The translations under genes were made by a program, and so were the position numbers. Shown piece after piece: positions 8,334 through 19,627 of a stretch of DNA of 64,000 bases (the first letter of the stretch is position 1; every line of letters begins with the position of its first letter). This stretch comes from Melaminivora suipulveris. GTDB taxonomy: Bacteria > Pseudomonadota > Gammaproteobacteria > Burkholderiales > Burkholderiaceae_C. The stretch is taken from assembly GCF_003008575.1 (NCBI RefSeq), contig NZ_CP027667.1, positions 1,616,501-1,680,500 on the forward strand, written 5' to 3'. Below the pieces are notes generated by a model. That model worked only from the letters and a program-made list of their open reading frames with translations. It did not search any database and had not been told where the DNA came from.

Positions 8334-10283
8334 TCACGGCACCGCCGTCGGCGCCAGTTCCACGTCCTCGGCGCGTCGCGGCGCCCCGATGGGCGGGCCG
8401 CTCTGGCCCTTGGCCGTGGCGGCAATGTCCTCCTCGCTCGGATACTGGCCCAGCAGCCAGTAGTCGAACACCCGGCGCACGATGGGCGCGGCGGCAGCGG
8501 CGCCAAAGCCCGCGTTCTCGACGATGATGGCCACGGCCACCTTCGGGTCTTCCACCGGCGCGAAGGCGGCAAACAGCGAATGGTCGCGCTGGTGCTCGGA
8601 CAGCAGACGGGCGTTGTACTTCATGCCCTGCGCCCAGGCCACGGCCTGCGCCGTTCCGGTCTTGCCGGCCGAGGTGTAGGGCGCGCCGGCGAACACGCGC
8701 CGGCCGGTGCCGGCCTCGTTCACGGCGCGCAGGGCGCGGGTGATGACTTCCACGTTGCGCGGCTTGTAGCCCAGCGATTGCCCCGGCGGCTGCTGGACTT
8801 CGGTGATGGCGCCGCTGACCTGGTCCTTGACGGCCTTGACCAGGTGCGGGCGATGCCGCGTGCCGCCGTTGGCCAGCGTCGCCTCGGCCACCGCCAGTTG
8901 CAGCATGGTGAAGTTGTTGTAGCCCTGGCCGATGCCCAGCGACACCGTCTCGCCTGAAAACCAGCGCTTGGCCTCGGCTCGCTTGTAGGCGTTTCGCTTC
9001 CACTCCTGGCTGGGCAGCACGCCGCGCACCTCGCCTCCCAGGTCGATGCCGGTGATCTGGCCAAAACCCAGCGGCGCCATGAAGTCGTGGATGGTGTCCA
9101 CGCCCATCTCCACGGCCAGCGAATAGAAGTAGGTGTTGCTCGAATACTGGATGGCGCGGTGCATGTCCACGCCGCCCAGCCCGCCCTCGTGGCTGCGAAA
9201 GGTGCGCCCGCCATAGTTGAAGTAGCCTGGGTCGCTGACCACGACGTTGGCCGCGCGCTTGCCGGTCTCCAGCGCCGCCAGCGCCATGAAGGGCTTGTAG
9301 GTCGAGCCGGGCGGGTAGGTGCCGCGCAGCGCGCGATTCAGGAGCGGCTTGTTGATGGATTCGTTGAGCGCCTGCCAGTTTTCCTGGTCGATGCCCTCGA
9401 CGAACAGGTTGGGGTCGAACGTCGGTTTGGAGACCAGCGCCAGCACCTCGCCGTTGCGTGGATCGAGCGCCACCAGCGCGCCGCGGCGCTCGCCGAAAAG
9501 GTCCTCGACCATCTTTTGCAGCTTGATGTCCAGGGACAGCATGACCGCGCTGCCGGGCGTCGCCGGATGGCTCTCCAGGCGGCGCACGGCGTAGCCGCCG
9601 GCGGAGGTCTCCAGCAGCTCGACGCCGGTCTGGCCATGCAGCGTCTGTTCGAAGCTTTGCTCCACGCCCAGCTTGCCGATGTAGTCGGTGCCGCGGTAGT
9701 TGGCGGCTTCGTCGGAGTCCTCGATGCGCTCTTTTTCGCGCTGGTTGATGCGGCCGATGTAGCCGATGGCGTGGCTGGCCACTTCGCCAAACGGGTAGGT
9801 GCGAAACAGCCGCGCCTTGATCTCCACCCCCGGAAAGCGCCAGCGCTGCGCGGCAAAGCGCGCCACTTCGTCGTCGGACAGGCGCGTGCGGATCGGCAGC
9901 GAGTCGAAGCGGCGCGACTCGTCCATCAGGCGCTTGAAGCGGCGCCGGTCGCGCTGCTGGATGTCGACGATCTCGGCCAGCTGGTCGATGGTCGCCTCCA
10001 GGTCCATGGAGCGCGAGGGCGTGATCTCCAGCGTGTAGGCCGAGTAGTTGGTCGCCAGTACCACGCCGCTCCTGTCCAGGATCTGGCCGCGGTTGGGCAC
10101 GATGGGCACGACGGCGGTGCGGTTGTTCTCCGCCTGGTCGGCCAGGCCTTCGTGGCGCACGACCTGCAGCACGTACAGGCGCGCGGCGATCAGCCCGAAG
10201 GCCAGCAGGACCACCAGGCCCACCACGACCACGCGCAGGCGAAAACGCCACGCCTCGGCCTGGGTGTTGCGCAACTCCGTCAC
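8334..10283 (-). CDS. mrdA: Penicillin-binding protein 2 (elongasome transpeptidase)
   Basis: Class B penicillin-binding protein of 649 residues that crosslinks peptidoglycan during cell elongation with RodA and the MreBCD complex. One N-terminal membrane anchor (about residues 17-40) is followed by a dimerisation domain and the transpeptidase domain with all active-site motifs: STYK (Ser327-Lys330), SSN (381-383) and KTG (541-543). GTG start at 10283 overlaps the mreD stop (GTGA); a longer upstream reading would overlap most of mreD. It is the last gene of the mreBCD-mrdA operon here; rodA, often next in line, is not present downstream. Confidence 0.95.
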   Translation of the reverse strand: MTELRNTQAEAWRFRLRVVVVGLVVLLAFGLIAARLYVLQVVRHEGLADQAENNRTAVVPIVPNRGQILDRSGVVLATNYSAYTLEITPSRSMDLEATIDQLAEIVDIQQRDRRRFKRLMDESRRFDSLPIRTRLSDDEVARFAAQRWRFPGVEIKARLFRTYPFGEVASHAIGYIGRINQREKERIEDSDEAANYRGTDYIGKLGVEQSFEQTLHGQTGVELLETSAGGYAVRRLESHPATPGSAVMLSLDIKLQKMVEDLFGERRGALVALDPRNGEVLALVSKPTFDPNLFVEGIDQENWQALNESINKPLLNRALRGTYPPGSTYKPFMALAALETGKRAANVVVSDPGYFNYGGRTFRSHEGGLGGVDMHRAIQYSSNTYFYSLAVEMGVDTIHDFMAPLGFGQITGIDLGGEVRGVLPSQEWKRNAYKRAEAKRWFSGETVSLGIGQGYNNFTMLQLAVAEATLANGGTRHRPHLVKAVKDQVSGAITEVQQPPGQSLGYKPRNVEVITRALRAVNEAGTGRRVFAGAPYTSAGKTGTAQAVAWAQGMKYNARLLSEHQRDHSLFAAFAPVEDPKVAVAIIVENAGFGAAAAAPIVRRVFDYWLLGQYPSEEDIAATAKGQSGPPIGAPRRAEDVELAPTAVP

Positions 10284-10798
10284 AACGGGCGGCTCTTGTC
10301 CTGGTCGGGCGGGCGGCGTTGCGGCGCCAGCAGGATCCAGCTGGCCAGCGGCCACAGCAGCGTCTCCAGCAGCGGCGCGATCAGCACGCTGGCATCCGGA
10401 GCTATGCCGCCGGCCAGCAGGCGCAAACCCACCTGCAGCGCGTGCGCCAGGAAAAACACCGGCGCCAGCTGCAGCGCCTGCATCAGCGCGCCGAACCACA
10501 GTAGCCGGCGCGCCGCCGCCTGCACGGCGAACACCGCCAGGGCGTAGACGATGGCGTGCTGGCCCAGCAGTGCCGATTGCTGCACATCGATCACCAGGCC
10601 CAGCGCAAAGGCCACGCCCAGGCCCAGGCGCTGGGGCTGCTGCAGGCTCCAGAAGACCAGCAGCAGCAGCACCCAGTCGGGCGTCCACAGCACGCGCCCC
10701 AGTGGCAGCATGGTCAGCACCAGCGCCAGCAGCAGGCTGAGCGCGATGAAAGCCGGGCGCACCGGCATCAGCAGCGGCTGGCCGCGCGGCATGATCAT
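10280..10798 (-). CDS. mreD: Rod shape-determining membrane protein MreD
   Basis: Small integral membrane protein of 172 residues of the elongasome, linking MreC and the peptidoglycan synthases. Hydrophobic segments follow each other (FIALSLLLALVLTMLPLG; WVLLLLVFWSL; LGLGVAFALGLVIDV; later VFFLAHALQVGL and LIAPLLETLLWPLASWILL), as usual for MreD. ATG at 10798 overlaps the mreC stop (ATGA), and its own stop overlaps the mrdA GTG, so the three genes are tightly coupled. A longer reading to 10966 is out of family and overlaps mreC. Confidence 0.92.
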   Translation of the reverse strand: MIMPRGQPLLMPVRPAFIALSLLLALVLTMLPLGRVLWTPDWVLLLLVFWSLQQPQRLGLGVAFALGLVIDVQQSALLGQHAIVYALAVFAVQAAARRLLWFGALMQALQLAPVFFLAHALQVGLRLLAGGIAPDASVLIAPLLETLLWPLASWILLAPQRRPPDQDKSRPL

Positions 10799-11760
10799 CG
10801 GCGGCGCCCTCCTGCCGCCTGCGCGTCGGCCTCGGCGGCCGGCGTGGATTTCACGCGCGACTGATGTGCGGCGGGAGCCGGCTGCGGCCGCTCGGGCAGG
10901 ACGGCGGCCACCGGCGCCAGCACCATGACGTGGCGCGCGCCGTGCACCTGCGCCAGCGGCTGGCACCAGATGCGCGCAAAGGTTGAATCGGCGCGCCGCT
11001 CCACGCGCACCACGCGCGCCACCGGCAGCCCCGGTGGGTAGACGCCGTCGATGCCGCTGGTGGTGAGCAGGTCGCCCTCCTGCACGTCGGCGTTGCCGGG
11101 CGTGAAGCGCAGCTCCATGCCGCCGCCCTGCATGCCGGTGGGATCGCCATAGGCCACGCTGCGCGCGCCGGTGCGCACGTTCAGCACGGGAATGGTCTGG
11201 TCGCGATCGATGAGCAGCGTGACTTCGCTCAAGGCCGCATGCACGCGCGTGACCTGGCCGAGCACGCCGCGCGCATCCACCACCGGCGAGCCGGCCTCCA
11301 CGCCAGCCAGCTGCCCCTGGTCGATCACGACGCGGCGGGTGTAGGCGTCGGGCGCGTCGTAGAGCACCTGCGCGGCGCGCGCCGGCGCCGTCAGGCGCTC
11401 GCGCAGCGCCAGCAGTTCACGCAGCTGGGCGTTCTCGCGCAGCAGTTGCTCGTTCTGGCTGGCGCGCAGCGTCATCTGCGCCATCGCCCGGCGGGCCTCG
11501 TCGAGCTCCGAGCGCGCCGCGTCCAGTTCCTGAAAATACGCCGCGCCCTGGCTGGCGAACTGCACCGGCTGCAACGCCAGCCACTGCAGCGGGTACAGCG
11601 CCGTGGCCACGGCGTTGCGCAGCGGGTCGGTGATGCGAAAGCGCGCGTCGGCCACCATCAGAAACAGCGCCAGCGCCACGTACAGCACCAGCCGCGCGCG
11701 CGGCGAGGGCCCGTGGCGGAACAGCGAAGGGGCGGTGCGCTCAAGCGTTCCCGGTGGCAT
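10795..11760 (-). CDS. mreC: Rod shape-determining protein MreC
   Basis: Elongasome scaffold of 321 residues: a short cytoplasmic start, one membrane segment (ARLVLYVALALFLMVADA, about residues 22-39), a coiled coil (about residues 75-115, rich in AQM/NEQLLRENAQLRELLALRE), and the periplasmic beta-barrel domain with GVLGQVTRVHAALSEVTLL and GDLLTTSGIDGVYPPGLPVA. The last ~40 residues are a proline/alanine-rich tail beyond the conserved fold. It lies 73 bp after mreB and overlaps mreD by 4 bp. Confidence 0.95.
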   Translation of the reverse strand: MPPGTLERTAPSLFRHGPSPRARLVLYVALALFLMVADARFRITDPLRNAVATALYPLQWLALQPVQFASQGAAYFQELDAARSELDEARRAMAQMTLRASQNEQLLRENAQLRELLALRERLTAPARAAQVLYDAPDAYTRRVVIDQGQLAGVEAGSPVVDARGVLGQVTRVHAALSEVTLLIDRDQTIPVLNVRTGARSVAYGDPTGMQGGGMELRFTPGNADVQEGDLLTTSGIDGVYPPGLPVARVVRVERRADSTFARIWCQPLAQVHGARHVMVLAPVAAVLPERPQPAPAAHQSRVKSTPAAEADAQAAGGRRR

Positions 11761-11833
11761 GCTCAGGCACTTGGATCAGGCGCGGCGGCGGCATGCGGGA
11801 CGGGCCGGCATGCGCGCAGCAAGACGGCCGTCG

Positions 11834-13093
<1,260 letters not shown>

Positions 13094-13393
13094 ATGGCAC
13101 TGACTCCCCAGGACATCGGCCGCATCGCCCATCTGGCACGGCTGGAGCTCGATTCCGCGCAGAGCGAGCGCATGCTCACCACCATCAACGATTTCTTCGC
13201 CATCGTCGAGAAGATGCAGGCCGTGGACACTACCGGCGTCGCGCCCCTGGCGCATCCGCTGGCCGCCGTGCGTCCGGTGGCGCTGCGCCTGCAGGATGAC
13301 GTGGCCAGCGAACCCGACCGGCGCGAGGCCTGCCAGGCCAATGCACCGGCGGTCGAGCACGGCCTGTTCCTGGTGCCGCGGGTCATCGAGTGA
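13094..13393 (+). CDS. gatC: Asp/Glu-tRNA(Asn/Gln) amidotransferase subunit C
   Basis: Small subunit of 99 residues of the GatCAB complex, which converts misacylated Glu-tRNA(Gln) or Asp-tRNA(Asn) to the amidated form; GatC wraps around GatA. The family opening [16 protein letters not shown] and the mid-segment [13 protein letters not shown] are clear. Start MALTPQD at 13094 chosen because it matches the family N-terminus; the in-frame reading back to 13025 does not. First gene of gatCAB. Confidence 0.93.
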   Translation: MALTPQDIGRIAHLARLELDSAQSERMLTTINDFFAIVEKMQAVDTTGVAPLAHPLAAVRPVALRLQDDVASEPDRREACQANAPAVEHGLFLVPRVIE

Positions 13394-13404
13394 GGAGCAC
13401 AGAC

Positions 13405-14904
13405 ATGAGCACCTCTTCCACCCAACCGCACGAGCTGGGCGTGGCCGCGCTGGCCCGGCAGCTCAAGCGCCGCGAGACGAGCGCCGTGGAGCTGGCGCAG
13501 CACTTCCTGGCGCGCATCCGCGCGCAGCAGGACCTGGCGGCCTTTCTGACCATCGACGAGGACGCCACGCTGGCGCAGGCGCGCGCTCAGGACGACGCGC
13601 TCGCCGCGGGCAACGCCGGCCCGCTGGCGGGAGTGCCCATCGCGCACAAGGACGTGTTCGTCACGCAGGACTTTGCCACCACCGCCGCCAGCCGCATGCT
13701 GGCCGGCTACCGCTCACCGTTCGACGCGACCATCGTGGCCAATCTGGCGCAGGCCGGCTGCGTCACCTTGGGCAAGCTCAGCTGCGACGAATTCGCCATG
13801 GGTGGCGACAACGAGAGCGCCGCCATTGCCGCTGTCGGCCTGGACGCGCCCCAGCCGGTGCGCAACCCCTGGGACCGCGCGCGCGTACCCGGCGGCTCCT
13901 CGGGCGGCAGCGCCGCCGCCGTGGCCGCCGGCCTGGCGCCGGGCGCCACGGCCAGCGATACGGGCGGCTCGATCCGCCAGCCGGCTGCCCTGTGCGGCAT
14001 CACCGGCATCAAGCCGACCTATGGCCGCGCCAGCCGCTACGGCATGATCGCCTACGCCTCCAGTCTGGACCAGGCCGGCGTCATGGCGCGCAGCGCCGAG
14101 GATTGCGCGCTGCTGCTGTCCCATCTGTGCGGCCCGGACATCGAGCGCGACTCGACCAGCGTCGACATGCCCGCGGAGGATTTCAGCCGCCAGCTGACAG
14201 GCAGCATCGACGGCCTGCGCATCGGTGTGCCGCGCGAGTTCTTCGGCGACGGCCTGGCGGGGGACGTGCGCGCCGCCATCGAGGGTGCACTCAAGGAATA
14301 CGAAAAGCTCGGTGCCAAGCTGGTGGATATCTCGCTGCCGCGCACCGACCTGGCCGTGCCGGTCTACTACATCATCAGCCCCGCCGAGGCCAGCTCCAAC
14401 CTGGCGCGCTTCGACGGCGTGCGCTACGGCCACCGCGCGGCGCAGTACGCTGACCTGCTGGACATGTACAAGAAGTCGCGCTCCGAGGCCTTCGGCGAGG
14501 AGGTCAAGCGGCGCATCATGATCGGCACCTATGTGCTGTCCGAGGGCTACTACGACGCCTACTACCTGCAGGCGCAGCGCCTGCGCCGCATGATCGCCGA
14601 CGACTTCCAGCAGGCGTTCACGCAGTGCGACGTGATCGCCGGGCCGGTCTCGCCCAGCGTCGCCTGGTCCATCGGCGCCAAGACCGATCCGCTGGCCACG
14701 TATCTTGCCGATATCTACACCCTGCCCGCCTCGCTGGCCGGCCTGCCAGCCATGAGCGTGCCGGCGGGCTTTGGCAGCGCCGGCCTGCCGGTGGGGCTGC
14801 AGCTGATCGCCAACCACTTCGGCGAGGCGCGCCTGTTGAATGCCGCGCACCGCCTGCAGCAGGCCACGGACTTCCACCTGCGCCGCCCGGCCGCCGCCTC
14901 CTGA
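13405..14904 (+). CDS. gatA: Asp/Glu-tRNA(Asn/Gln) amidotransferase subunit A
   Basis: Glutaminase subunit of 499 residues; an amidase-signature hydrolase that frees ammonia from glutamine and channels it to GatB. The Ser-cisSer-Lys triad is visible as Lys82 (AHKDVFV), Ser165 ([11 protein letters not shown]) and Ser189 (TGGSIRQPA). Start chosen at ATG 13405, which has GAGGAG seven bases upstream; a GTG at 13390 overlapping the gatC stop is possible but lacks a better site. Second gene of the operon. Confidence 0.95.
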   Translation: MSTSSTQPHELGVAALARQLKRRETSAVELAQHFLARIRAQQDLAAFLTIDEDATLAQARAQDDALAAGNAGPLAGVPIAHKDVFVTQDFATTAASRMLAGYRSPFDATIVANLAQAGCVTLGKLSCDEFAMGGDNESAAIAAVGLDAPQPVRNPWDRARVPGGSSGGSAAAVAAGLAPGATASDTGGSIRQPAALCGITGIKPTYGRASRYGMIAYASSLDQAGVMARSAEDCALLLSHLCGPDIERDSTSVDMPAEDFSRQLTGSIDGLRIGVPREFFGDGLAGDVRAAIEGALKEYEKLGAKLVDISLPRTDLAVPVYYIISPAEASSNLARFDGVRYGHRAAQYADLLDMYKKSRSEAFGEEVKRRIMIGTYVLSEGYYDAYYLQAQRLRRMIADDFQQAFTQCDVIAGPVSPSVAWSIGAKTDPLATYLADIYTLPASLAGLPAMSVPAGFGSAGLPVGLQLIANHFGEARLLNAAHRLQQATDFHLRRPAAAS

Positions 14905-14920
14905 GCCCTTTTCGCTTGCC

Positions 14921-16417
14921 ATGACAGCCAAACTCATCCAGGGCTACGAGGTCGTGATCGGCTTCGAGACGCACGCCCAGCTGGCCACCGCCAGCAAGAT
15001 CTTCAGCCGCGCCAGCACCGCCTTCGGCGCGCCACCCAACACCCAGGCCAGCGCCATCGACCTGGCCCTGCCCGGCACGCTGCCGGTCATGAACAAGAAG
15101 GCCGTCGAGTACGCGATCAAGCTCGGTCTGGCGCTGGGCTCCGACATCGCGCACGAGAGCGTCTTCGCGCGCAAGAACTACTTCTACCCGGACCTGCCGC
15201 ACGGCTACCAGATCAGCCAGTTCGACAAGCCCGTGGTGCAGGGCGGCGAGGTGTCGTTCTACCTGGAGTCCGGCAAGGGCGCCGATGCGTCGCGGGAGAA
15301 AAAGACCGTGCGCCTGGTACGCGCGCACCTGGAGGCCGACGCCGGCAAGTCGCTGCACGAGGACTTCATCGGCATGAGCGGCATCGACCTGAACCGCGCC
15401 GGCACGGCCCTGCTGGAGATCGTGACCGAGCCGGACATGCGCTCCAGCGAGGAAGCCGTGGCCTACGCGCGCGAGCTGCACAAGCTGGTGACCTGGATCG
15501 GCATCTGCGACGGCAACATGCAGGAGGGAAGTTTTCGCTGCGACGCCAACGTCTCGGTGCGCAAACCCGGCCAGCCGCTGGGCACGCGCCGCGAGATCAA
15601 GAACCTGAACTCGTTCAAGTCGATGCAGCAGGCCATTGATTACGAGATCCGCTGGCAGATCGAGCAGATCGAGGACGGCCACAAGATCGTGCAGGCCACC
15701 GTGCTGTTCAACCCCGACACGGGCGAGACGCGCGCCATGCGCACCAAGGAAGACGCGGCCGACTACCGCTACTTCCCCGACCCGGACCTGCCGCCGCTGG
15801 TCATCGCCGCCGAGTGGATAGACCAGGTGCGCGCCCAGATGCCCGAGCTGCCGCGCGCCATGGCCGCGCGCTTCGTCGAGCAATACGGCCTGCCCGAGTA
15901 CGACGCCACCACGCTCACGCAAAGCCAGGCCATGGCCGCCTATTTCGAGGACGCGGCGGGCGCCTGTGGCCAGCCCAAGCTGGCGAGCAACTGGGTCATG
16001 GGCGAGATCTCGCGGCGACTCAACGCCGAGGAGATCGGTATCGAGCAGGCCAGGGTCGGCAGCCAGCAACTGGCCGCGCTGATCGCGCGCATCCATGACG
16101 GCACCATCAGCAACAACGCCGCGCGCCAGGTCTTTGACGCGCTGTGGAATGGGGAGGGCGCCGACGCGGCGGCGCGGGGCGAAGGCCGGGACGTCGATGC
16201 GTTGATCGAGGCCAAGGGGCTCAAGCAGATGCAGGACACCGGCGCGCTGGAGGCCATCGTCGATGAAGTCATCGCCGCCAACCCAGGCAATGTCGAGCAG
16301 TACCGCGCCGGCAAGGACAAGGCCTTCAACGCCCTGGTCGGCCAGGTCATGAAGGCCTCCAGGGGCAAGGCCAATCCGCAGCAGGTCAATGCGCTGCTCA
16401 AGGGCCGGCTGGACTGA
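14921..16417 (+). CDS. gatB: Asp/Glu-tRNA(Asn/Gln) amidotransferase subunit B
   Basis: tRNA-binding and kinase/amidase subunit of 498 residues that activates the misacylated aminoacyl-tRNA with ATP and transfers ammonia. Recognised by [14 protein letters not shown] at the start, [35 protein letters not shown] and [12 protein letters not shown], then the helical YqeY-like tail ([21 protein letters not shown]). ATG 14921 begins 17 bp after the gatA stop; the longer reading from 14840 overlaps gatA. The operon ends at the strong hairpin 16474-16505. Confidence 0.96.
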   Translation: MTAKLIQGYEVVIGFETHAQLATASKIFSRASTAFGAPPNTQASAIDLALPGTLPVMNKKAVEYAIKLGLALGSDIAHESVFARKNYFYPDLPHGYQISQFDKPVVQGGEVSFYLESGKGADASREKKTVRLVRAHLEADAGKSLHEDFIGMSGIDLNRAGTALLEIVTEPDMRSSEEAVAYARELHKLVTWIGICDGNMQEGSFRCDANVSVRKPGQPLGTRREIKNLNSFKSMQQAIDYEIRWQIEQIEDGHKIVQATVLFNPDTGETRAMRTKEDAADYRYFPDPDLPPLVIAAEWIDQVRAQMPELPRAMAARFVEQYGLPEYDATTLTQSQAMAAYFEDAAGACGQPKLASNWVMGEISRRLNAEEIGIEQARVGSQQLAALIARIHDGTISNNAARQVFDALWNGEGADAAARGEGRDVDALIEAKGLKQMQDTGALEAIVDEVIAANPGNVEQYRAGKDKAFNALVGQVMKASRGKANPQQVNALLKGRLD

Positions 16418-16419
16418 AG

Positions 16420-16480
16420 TTTCAAGCCAAAACAGCCCTCAGCCGGCGTAGATCAAGCGCTTCTCGCTATCAAAAAGAAA
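16420..16480 (-). repeat. Dispersed intergenic repeat, copy C
   Basis: Minus-oriented copy reading GATAGCGAGAAGCGCTTGATCTACGCCGGCTGAGGGC. Its palindromic end runs directly into the terminator at 16474-16505, so repeat and terminator share bases. Confidence 0.8.
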
Positions 16481-16505
16481 GCTCCTGCGGGAGCTTTCTT
16501 TCTTT
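16474..16505. terminator. Bidirectional terminator between gatB and the DUF4124 gene
   Basis: Perfect 12-bp stem AAAGAAAGCTCC (16474-16485) with GGAGCTTTCTTT (16490-16501) closing a TGCG tetraloop, with T-rich flank on the plus side and A-rich flank on the other. It serves convergent gatB and the DUF4124 gene that ends at 16515. Confidence 0.88.
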
Positions 16506-16514
16506 GCATGAGCG

Positions 16515-17219
16515 CTACTTGTCTGCCGTGCCCGGCCCCGTCCAGCGCTCCGCTGCCGCGCGTTGCGCTGCCCACAGCTGGCGCAATTGCGCCAGCTCGG
16601 CGTCGAAGCGCTGGTCGATGCGCCGGCGCTCCTGCTCCTGCGCGGTGATGAAGCGCTGCTGTTCGCGCACGCCCTCGTCGATTTCCTGGGCCAGGCGCTG
16701 CAGCCGTACCGGCGCTTTGCTCAAGTCGCCCTGGTAGAACTCCAGCTCGGCCGCCAAGGCCTTGCGGTCGCGGCCCAGGTCGATGATGCGCTGGTGCGCG
16801 ACGGCGATGACCTGGTCGATCTGCGCCAGCGCCACGCTGCGCTCGGCCGCGTGGGCCGCCTCGTCGGGATAGCGCGCGGTCAGGGCGCGGTCGCGGCGGC
16901 GCTCCTCGGCCACGCGGGCGCGCTCCTGGGCTTCACGGCGGCGCTTTTCCTCCGCCGCCGCGCGCTCGTGCTCGGTCAAAGTGGGCCCGATGCGGCGGCG
17001 CTCGGTGCCGGTGGCGTCCAGCACGCGCTGCTCGCGGTCGATGCACTCGGCGATGGGACGGTCGGAGGTCAAGCGCCGGCCGCTCTTGTCCACGCAGGTG
17101 TAGATTTCCTTGGGGCCCTTGGTGTCCTGCGCGGTGGCGGCAGGCGCCACGGCCAGCAGGCACAGCGCGGCAGCGCCAGCGCCCCGCAGGCAACCCCGTC
17201 GATCCAGCTTCACGCTCAA
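16515..17219 (-). CDS. DUF4124-domain periplasmic protein with coiled-coil tail
   Basis: Exported protein of 234 residues. A signal peptide is seen at residues 1-30 (two arginines, then GAGAAALCLLAVAPAATA). The DUF4124 segment follows (IYTCVDKSGRRLTSDRPIAECIDREQRVL, about 39-67), a small domain common in beta- and gammaproteobacteria. The rest (about 80-225) is strongly charged and helical, rich in Arg/Glu/Gln/Ala, and looks like a long coiled coil. Function unknown. Single gene; pyrE lies 74 bp upstream on the same strand. Confidence 0.8.
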   Translation of the reverse strand: MSVKLDRRGCLRGAGAAALCLLAVAPAATAQDTKGPKEIYTCVDKSGRRLTSDRPIAECIDREQRVLDATGTERRRIGPTLTEHERAAAEEKRRREAQERARVAEERRRDRALTARYPDEAAHAAERSVALAQIDQVIAVAHQRIIDLGRDRKALAAELEFYQGDLSKAPVRLQRLAQEIDEGVREQQRFITAQEQERRRIDQRFDAELAQLRQLWAAQRAAAERWTGPGTADK

Positions 17220-17293
17220 ACTTGGCTCCTGCGATGGCGGCCGTCTACGGCCGGTTGCGGGTCGGGCTCAGCGCCGCGTCCGTGGCCCGGGCA

Positions 17294-18031
17294 TCATGCC
17301 CCGGGGCCGTCGTTCACGCCATAGCGCTGGCGATAGGCCAGCACGCGGTCGCGATGCTGGTGCATCTGCGCGTCGCCGCCGCTGGCCGAAAGATAAAGCA
17401 ACAAGTCTGCCAGGGTGGCGATGGCGCAGACCTGCAGGCCCAGCACGTCGCGCACGTACTGCACGGCGCTGTGCTCCACGTCGCGGCCGGCCTCGGTGGC
17501 CTTTTCCTGGCGGTCCAGGGCGATGGCCATGGCGTGCGGCGTGGCGCCGGCGGCGCGGATCAGCGCGATGGACTCGCGCGCCGCGGTGCCGGCGCTCATC
17601 ACGTCGTCGATGATCAGCACGCGCCCCGCCAAAGGCGCGCCGACGAGCTGGCCGCCCTCGCCGTGGTCCTTGGCCTCCTTGCGGTTGTAGGCAAACGGCA
17701 CGTTGCGCCCCAGGCGCGCCAGCTCCACGGCCACCGTGGCAGCCAGCGGAATACCCTTGTAGGCCGGTCCGAAGACCATGTCGAACTGGATGCCGCTGGC
17801 GACCAGCGCGCGTGCATAGAATTGCGCCAGCCGGCCCAGCTTGGCGCCGTCGTCAAACAGCCCGGCATTGAAGAAATACGGGCTCATGCGCCCGGCTTTG
17901 GTCTTGAACTCGCCAAAGCGCAACACGCCCGATTCGACGGCAAAACGCACGAACTCCTGCGCCAGGCCTGCCGCGTCTTCTTCCTGTGTCTTACCCGGCC
18001 CGCCCACAGCGGCGGCGCTCTGATTCAGCAT
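17294..18031 (-). CDS. pyrE: Orotate phosphoribosyltransferase
   Basis: Pyrimidine biosynthesis enzyme of 245 residues making orotidine 5'-phosphate from orotate and PRPP. The family opening [23 protein letters not shown], then [21 protein letters not shown] and the PRPP-binding loop [13 protein letters not shown] are all present. With ATG 18031 there are about 20 extra residues before the conserved start; no better start codon is seen. That ATG overlaps the ATG of the divergent xth by two bases (CATG at 18029-18032), so each gene's leader lies inside the other. Confidence 0.93.
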   Translation of the reverse strand: MLNQSAAAVGGPGKTQEEDAAGLAQEFVRFAVESGVLRFGEFKTKAGRMSPYFFNAGLFDDGAKLGRLAQFYARALVASGIQFDMVFGPAYKGIPLAATVAVELARLGRNVPFAYNRKEAKDHGEGGQLVGAPLAGRVLIIDDVMSAGTAARESIALIRAAGATPHAMAIALDRQEKATEAGRDVEHSAVQYVRDVLGLQVCAIATLADLLLYLSASGGDAQMHQHRDRVLAYRQRYGVNDGPGA

Positions 18032-18845
18032 GGATACATCCCTGTTCAAACTCACCAGCCTCAACCTCAACGGCATCCGTTCCGCCACCTCCAAGGGCCT
18101 GGAGGCGTGGCTGAGCCAGCAGCGGCCGGATTGTATTTGCGTGCAGGAGCTCAAGGCGCAGGCGCCGGACGTGGCCGGGCGCTTCGAGCAGCTCGCCGGC
18201 CTGACCGGGCACTTTCACTACGCCGCCAAGAAGGGCTACTCGGGCGTGGGCATCTACGCCCGCCACGAGCCCAGCGACGTGCGCGTGGGCTATGGCTGCA
18301 ACGAGTTCGACCCCGAGGGCCGTTATGTGGAGCTGCGTTTCGACACGCCGGCGCGCAAGCTGTCCATCATCAGTGCCTACTTTCCCAGCGGCTCATCGGG
18401 CGATGAGCGCCAGCAGGCGAAATTCCGCTTTCTGGAAAATTTTCACCCGCACCTGATGCGCCTGAAGGCCGAGCGCGAGTTCATCCTGTGCGGCGACATC
18501 AACATCGCGCACCAACAGGCCGACCTGAAGAACTGGCGCAGCAACCAGAAAAACAGCGGCTTCCTGCCCGAGGAGCGCGGCTGGATGACAAACTTGTTGC
18601 ACCCGACTGCGGCCACTGGCGGTCTGGTGGACGTGTACCGGCACCTGAAGCCCGACACCACCGACGAGTGCTACACCTGGTGGAGCAATCGCGGCCAGGC
18701 CTACGCCAACAACGTGGGCTGGCGGCTGGACTACCACCTGGCCACGCCGGCACTGGCGCATCTGGCGCGCACCGATCACATCTACAAGGACGAGAAATTC
18801 AGCGACCACGCGCCCATCACCGTGGGCTACGATTTTTCGCTATGA
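18030..18845 (+). CDS. xth: Exodeoxyribonuclease III / AP endonuclease
   Basis: Base-excision repair enzyme of 271 residues cutting DNA 5' to abasic sites and acting as a 3' exonuclease. Exo_endo_phos fold motifs: [10 protein letters not shown] near the start, catalytic Glu in [15 protein letters not shown] with the metal-binding Asp and Asn, and the terminal [12 protein letters not shown] with the catalytic Asp-His pair. No Shine-Dalgarno is visible before ATG 18030, which is inside the pyrE start. The stop codon abuts repeat copy D. Confidence 0.94.
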   Translation: MDTSLFKLTSLNLNGIRSATSKGLEAWLSQQRPDCICVQELKAQAPDVAGRFEQLAGLTGHFHYAAKKGYSGVGIYARHEPSDVRVGYGCNEFDPEGRYVELRFDTPARKLSIISAYFPSGSSGDERQQAKFRFLENFHPHLMRLKAEREFILCGDINIAHQQADLKNWRSNQKNSGFLPEERGWMTNLLHPTAATGGLVDVYRHLKPDTTDECYTWWSNRGQAYANNVGWRLDYHLATPALAHLARTDHIYKDEKFSDHAPITVGYDFSL

Positions 18846-18895
18846 ATTGCATAGCTACCTGCGCTTCATTCACAACGACTGAAGGCACTTTTGAC
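18841..18895 (+). repeat. Dispersed intergenic repeat, copy D
   Basis: Plus-oriented copy: CATAGCTACCTGCGCTTCATTCACAACGACTGAAGGC. It starts at the xth stop codon and ends 15 bp before the next gene, so it fills almost the whole intergenic gap. Confidence 0.8.
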
Positions 18896-18910
18896 CATTA
18901 TTGAGACGCC

Positions 18911-19549
18911 ATGCTGCAGTACCAGACCATCCCTGTGACGCCCTTCCAACAAAACTGCTCGCTGGTGTGGTGCGACCAGACCATGGACGCCGCCGTCATC
19001 GATCCGGGCGGCGACCTGGACGTGCTGCTGGCGGCAGTGAAAAAGCTGGGCCTGAATCTCAAGGCCATCTGGCTGACGCACGCCCACATCGACCACGCTG
19101 GCGGCACCGGCGAGCTGGCTGAACGGCTGCAACTGCCCATCATCGGGCCACACGAGGGCGACCAGTTCTGGATCGACGGCCTGCCGCAGCAAAGCGCCAT
19201 GTTCGGCTTTCCGCCGGCCAAGGCCTTCACGCCCACGCGCTGGCTGCACGACGGCGACACCGTGAGCATCGGCAACGAGGCCCTGAATGTGCGCCATTGC
19301 CCCGGCCACACGCCTGGCCATGTGGTCTTCCATGCACCGCAAGCCAAACGCGCGTTTGTGGGCGATGTGCTGTTCGCCGGCAGCATCGGCCGTACGGATT
19401 TTCCGCAGGGCAACCACCAGCAGCTGATCGACAGCATCACCCAGCGCCTGTGGCCCATGGGGGACGACACAGTGTTCATCCCCGGTCACGGGCCAGAGAG
19501 CACTTTCGGGCAAGAGCGGCGCAGCAACCCGTTCGTAGGCGGAACCTGA
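18911..19549 (+). CDS. MBL-fold metallo-hydrolase (glyoxalase II-like)
   Basis: Cytoplasmic metallo-beta-lactamase-fold hydrolase of 212 residues. The metal motif THAHIDHAGG (His57, His59, Asp61, His62), CPGHTPGH with the third-site His, the bridging Asp in FVGDVLFAG and the final His in PGHGPES are present. It resembles the small YcbL-type hydrolases that have glyoxalase II activity, but lacks the C-terminal substrate domain of true GloB. Convergent with the phenol operon end, separated by repeat E. Confidence 0.85.
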   Translation: MLQYQTIPVTPFQQNCSLVWCDQTMDAAVIDPGGDLDVLLAAVKKLGLNLKAIWLTHAHIDHAGGTGELAERLQLPIIGPHEGDQFWIDGLPQQSAMFGFPPAKAFTPTRWLHDGDTVSIGNEALNVRHCPGHTPGHVVFHAPQAKRAFVGDVLFAGSIGRTDFPQGNHQQLIDSITQRLWPMGDDTVFIPGHGPESTFGQERRSNPFVGGT

Positions 19550-19557
19550 GCTGCAGG

Positions 19558-19615
19558 GCTATCAAAATTGATAGCTACCGGCGCTTGAGCGGTGCCGACT
19601 GAAGGCCTAAAACCC
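19558..19615 (+). repeat. Dispersed intergenic repeat, copy E
   Basis: Plus-oriented full copy with an intact outer palindrome (GCTATCAAAATTGATAGCT) followed by ACCGGCGCTTGAGCGGTGCCGACTGAAGGCC. It lies between the convergent metallo-hydrolase gene and dmpI, the last gene of the phenol operon. Confidence 0.88.
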
Positions 19616-19627
19616 TCAAATTGGACG

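Noticed and set aside
13390..13404. GTG start for gatA overlapping the gatC stop
   Set aside because: ATG 13405 has a good GAGGAG at proper spacing and the added residues are not conserved.
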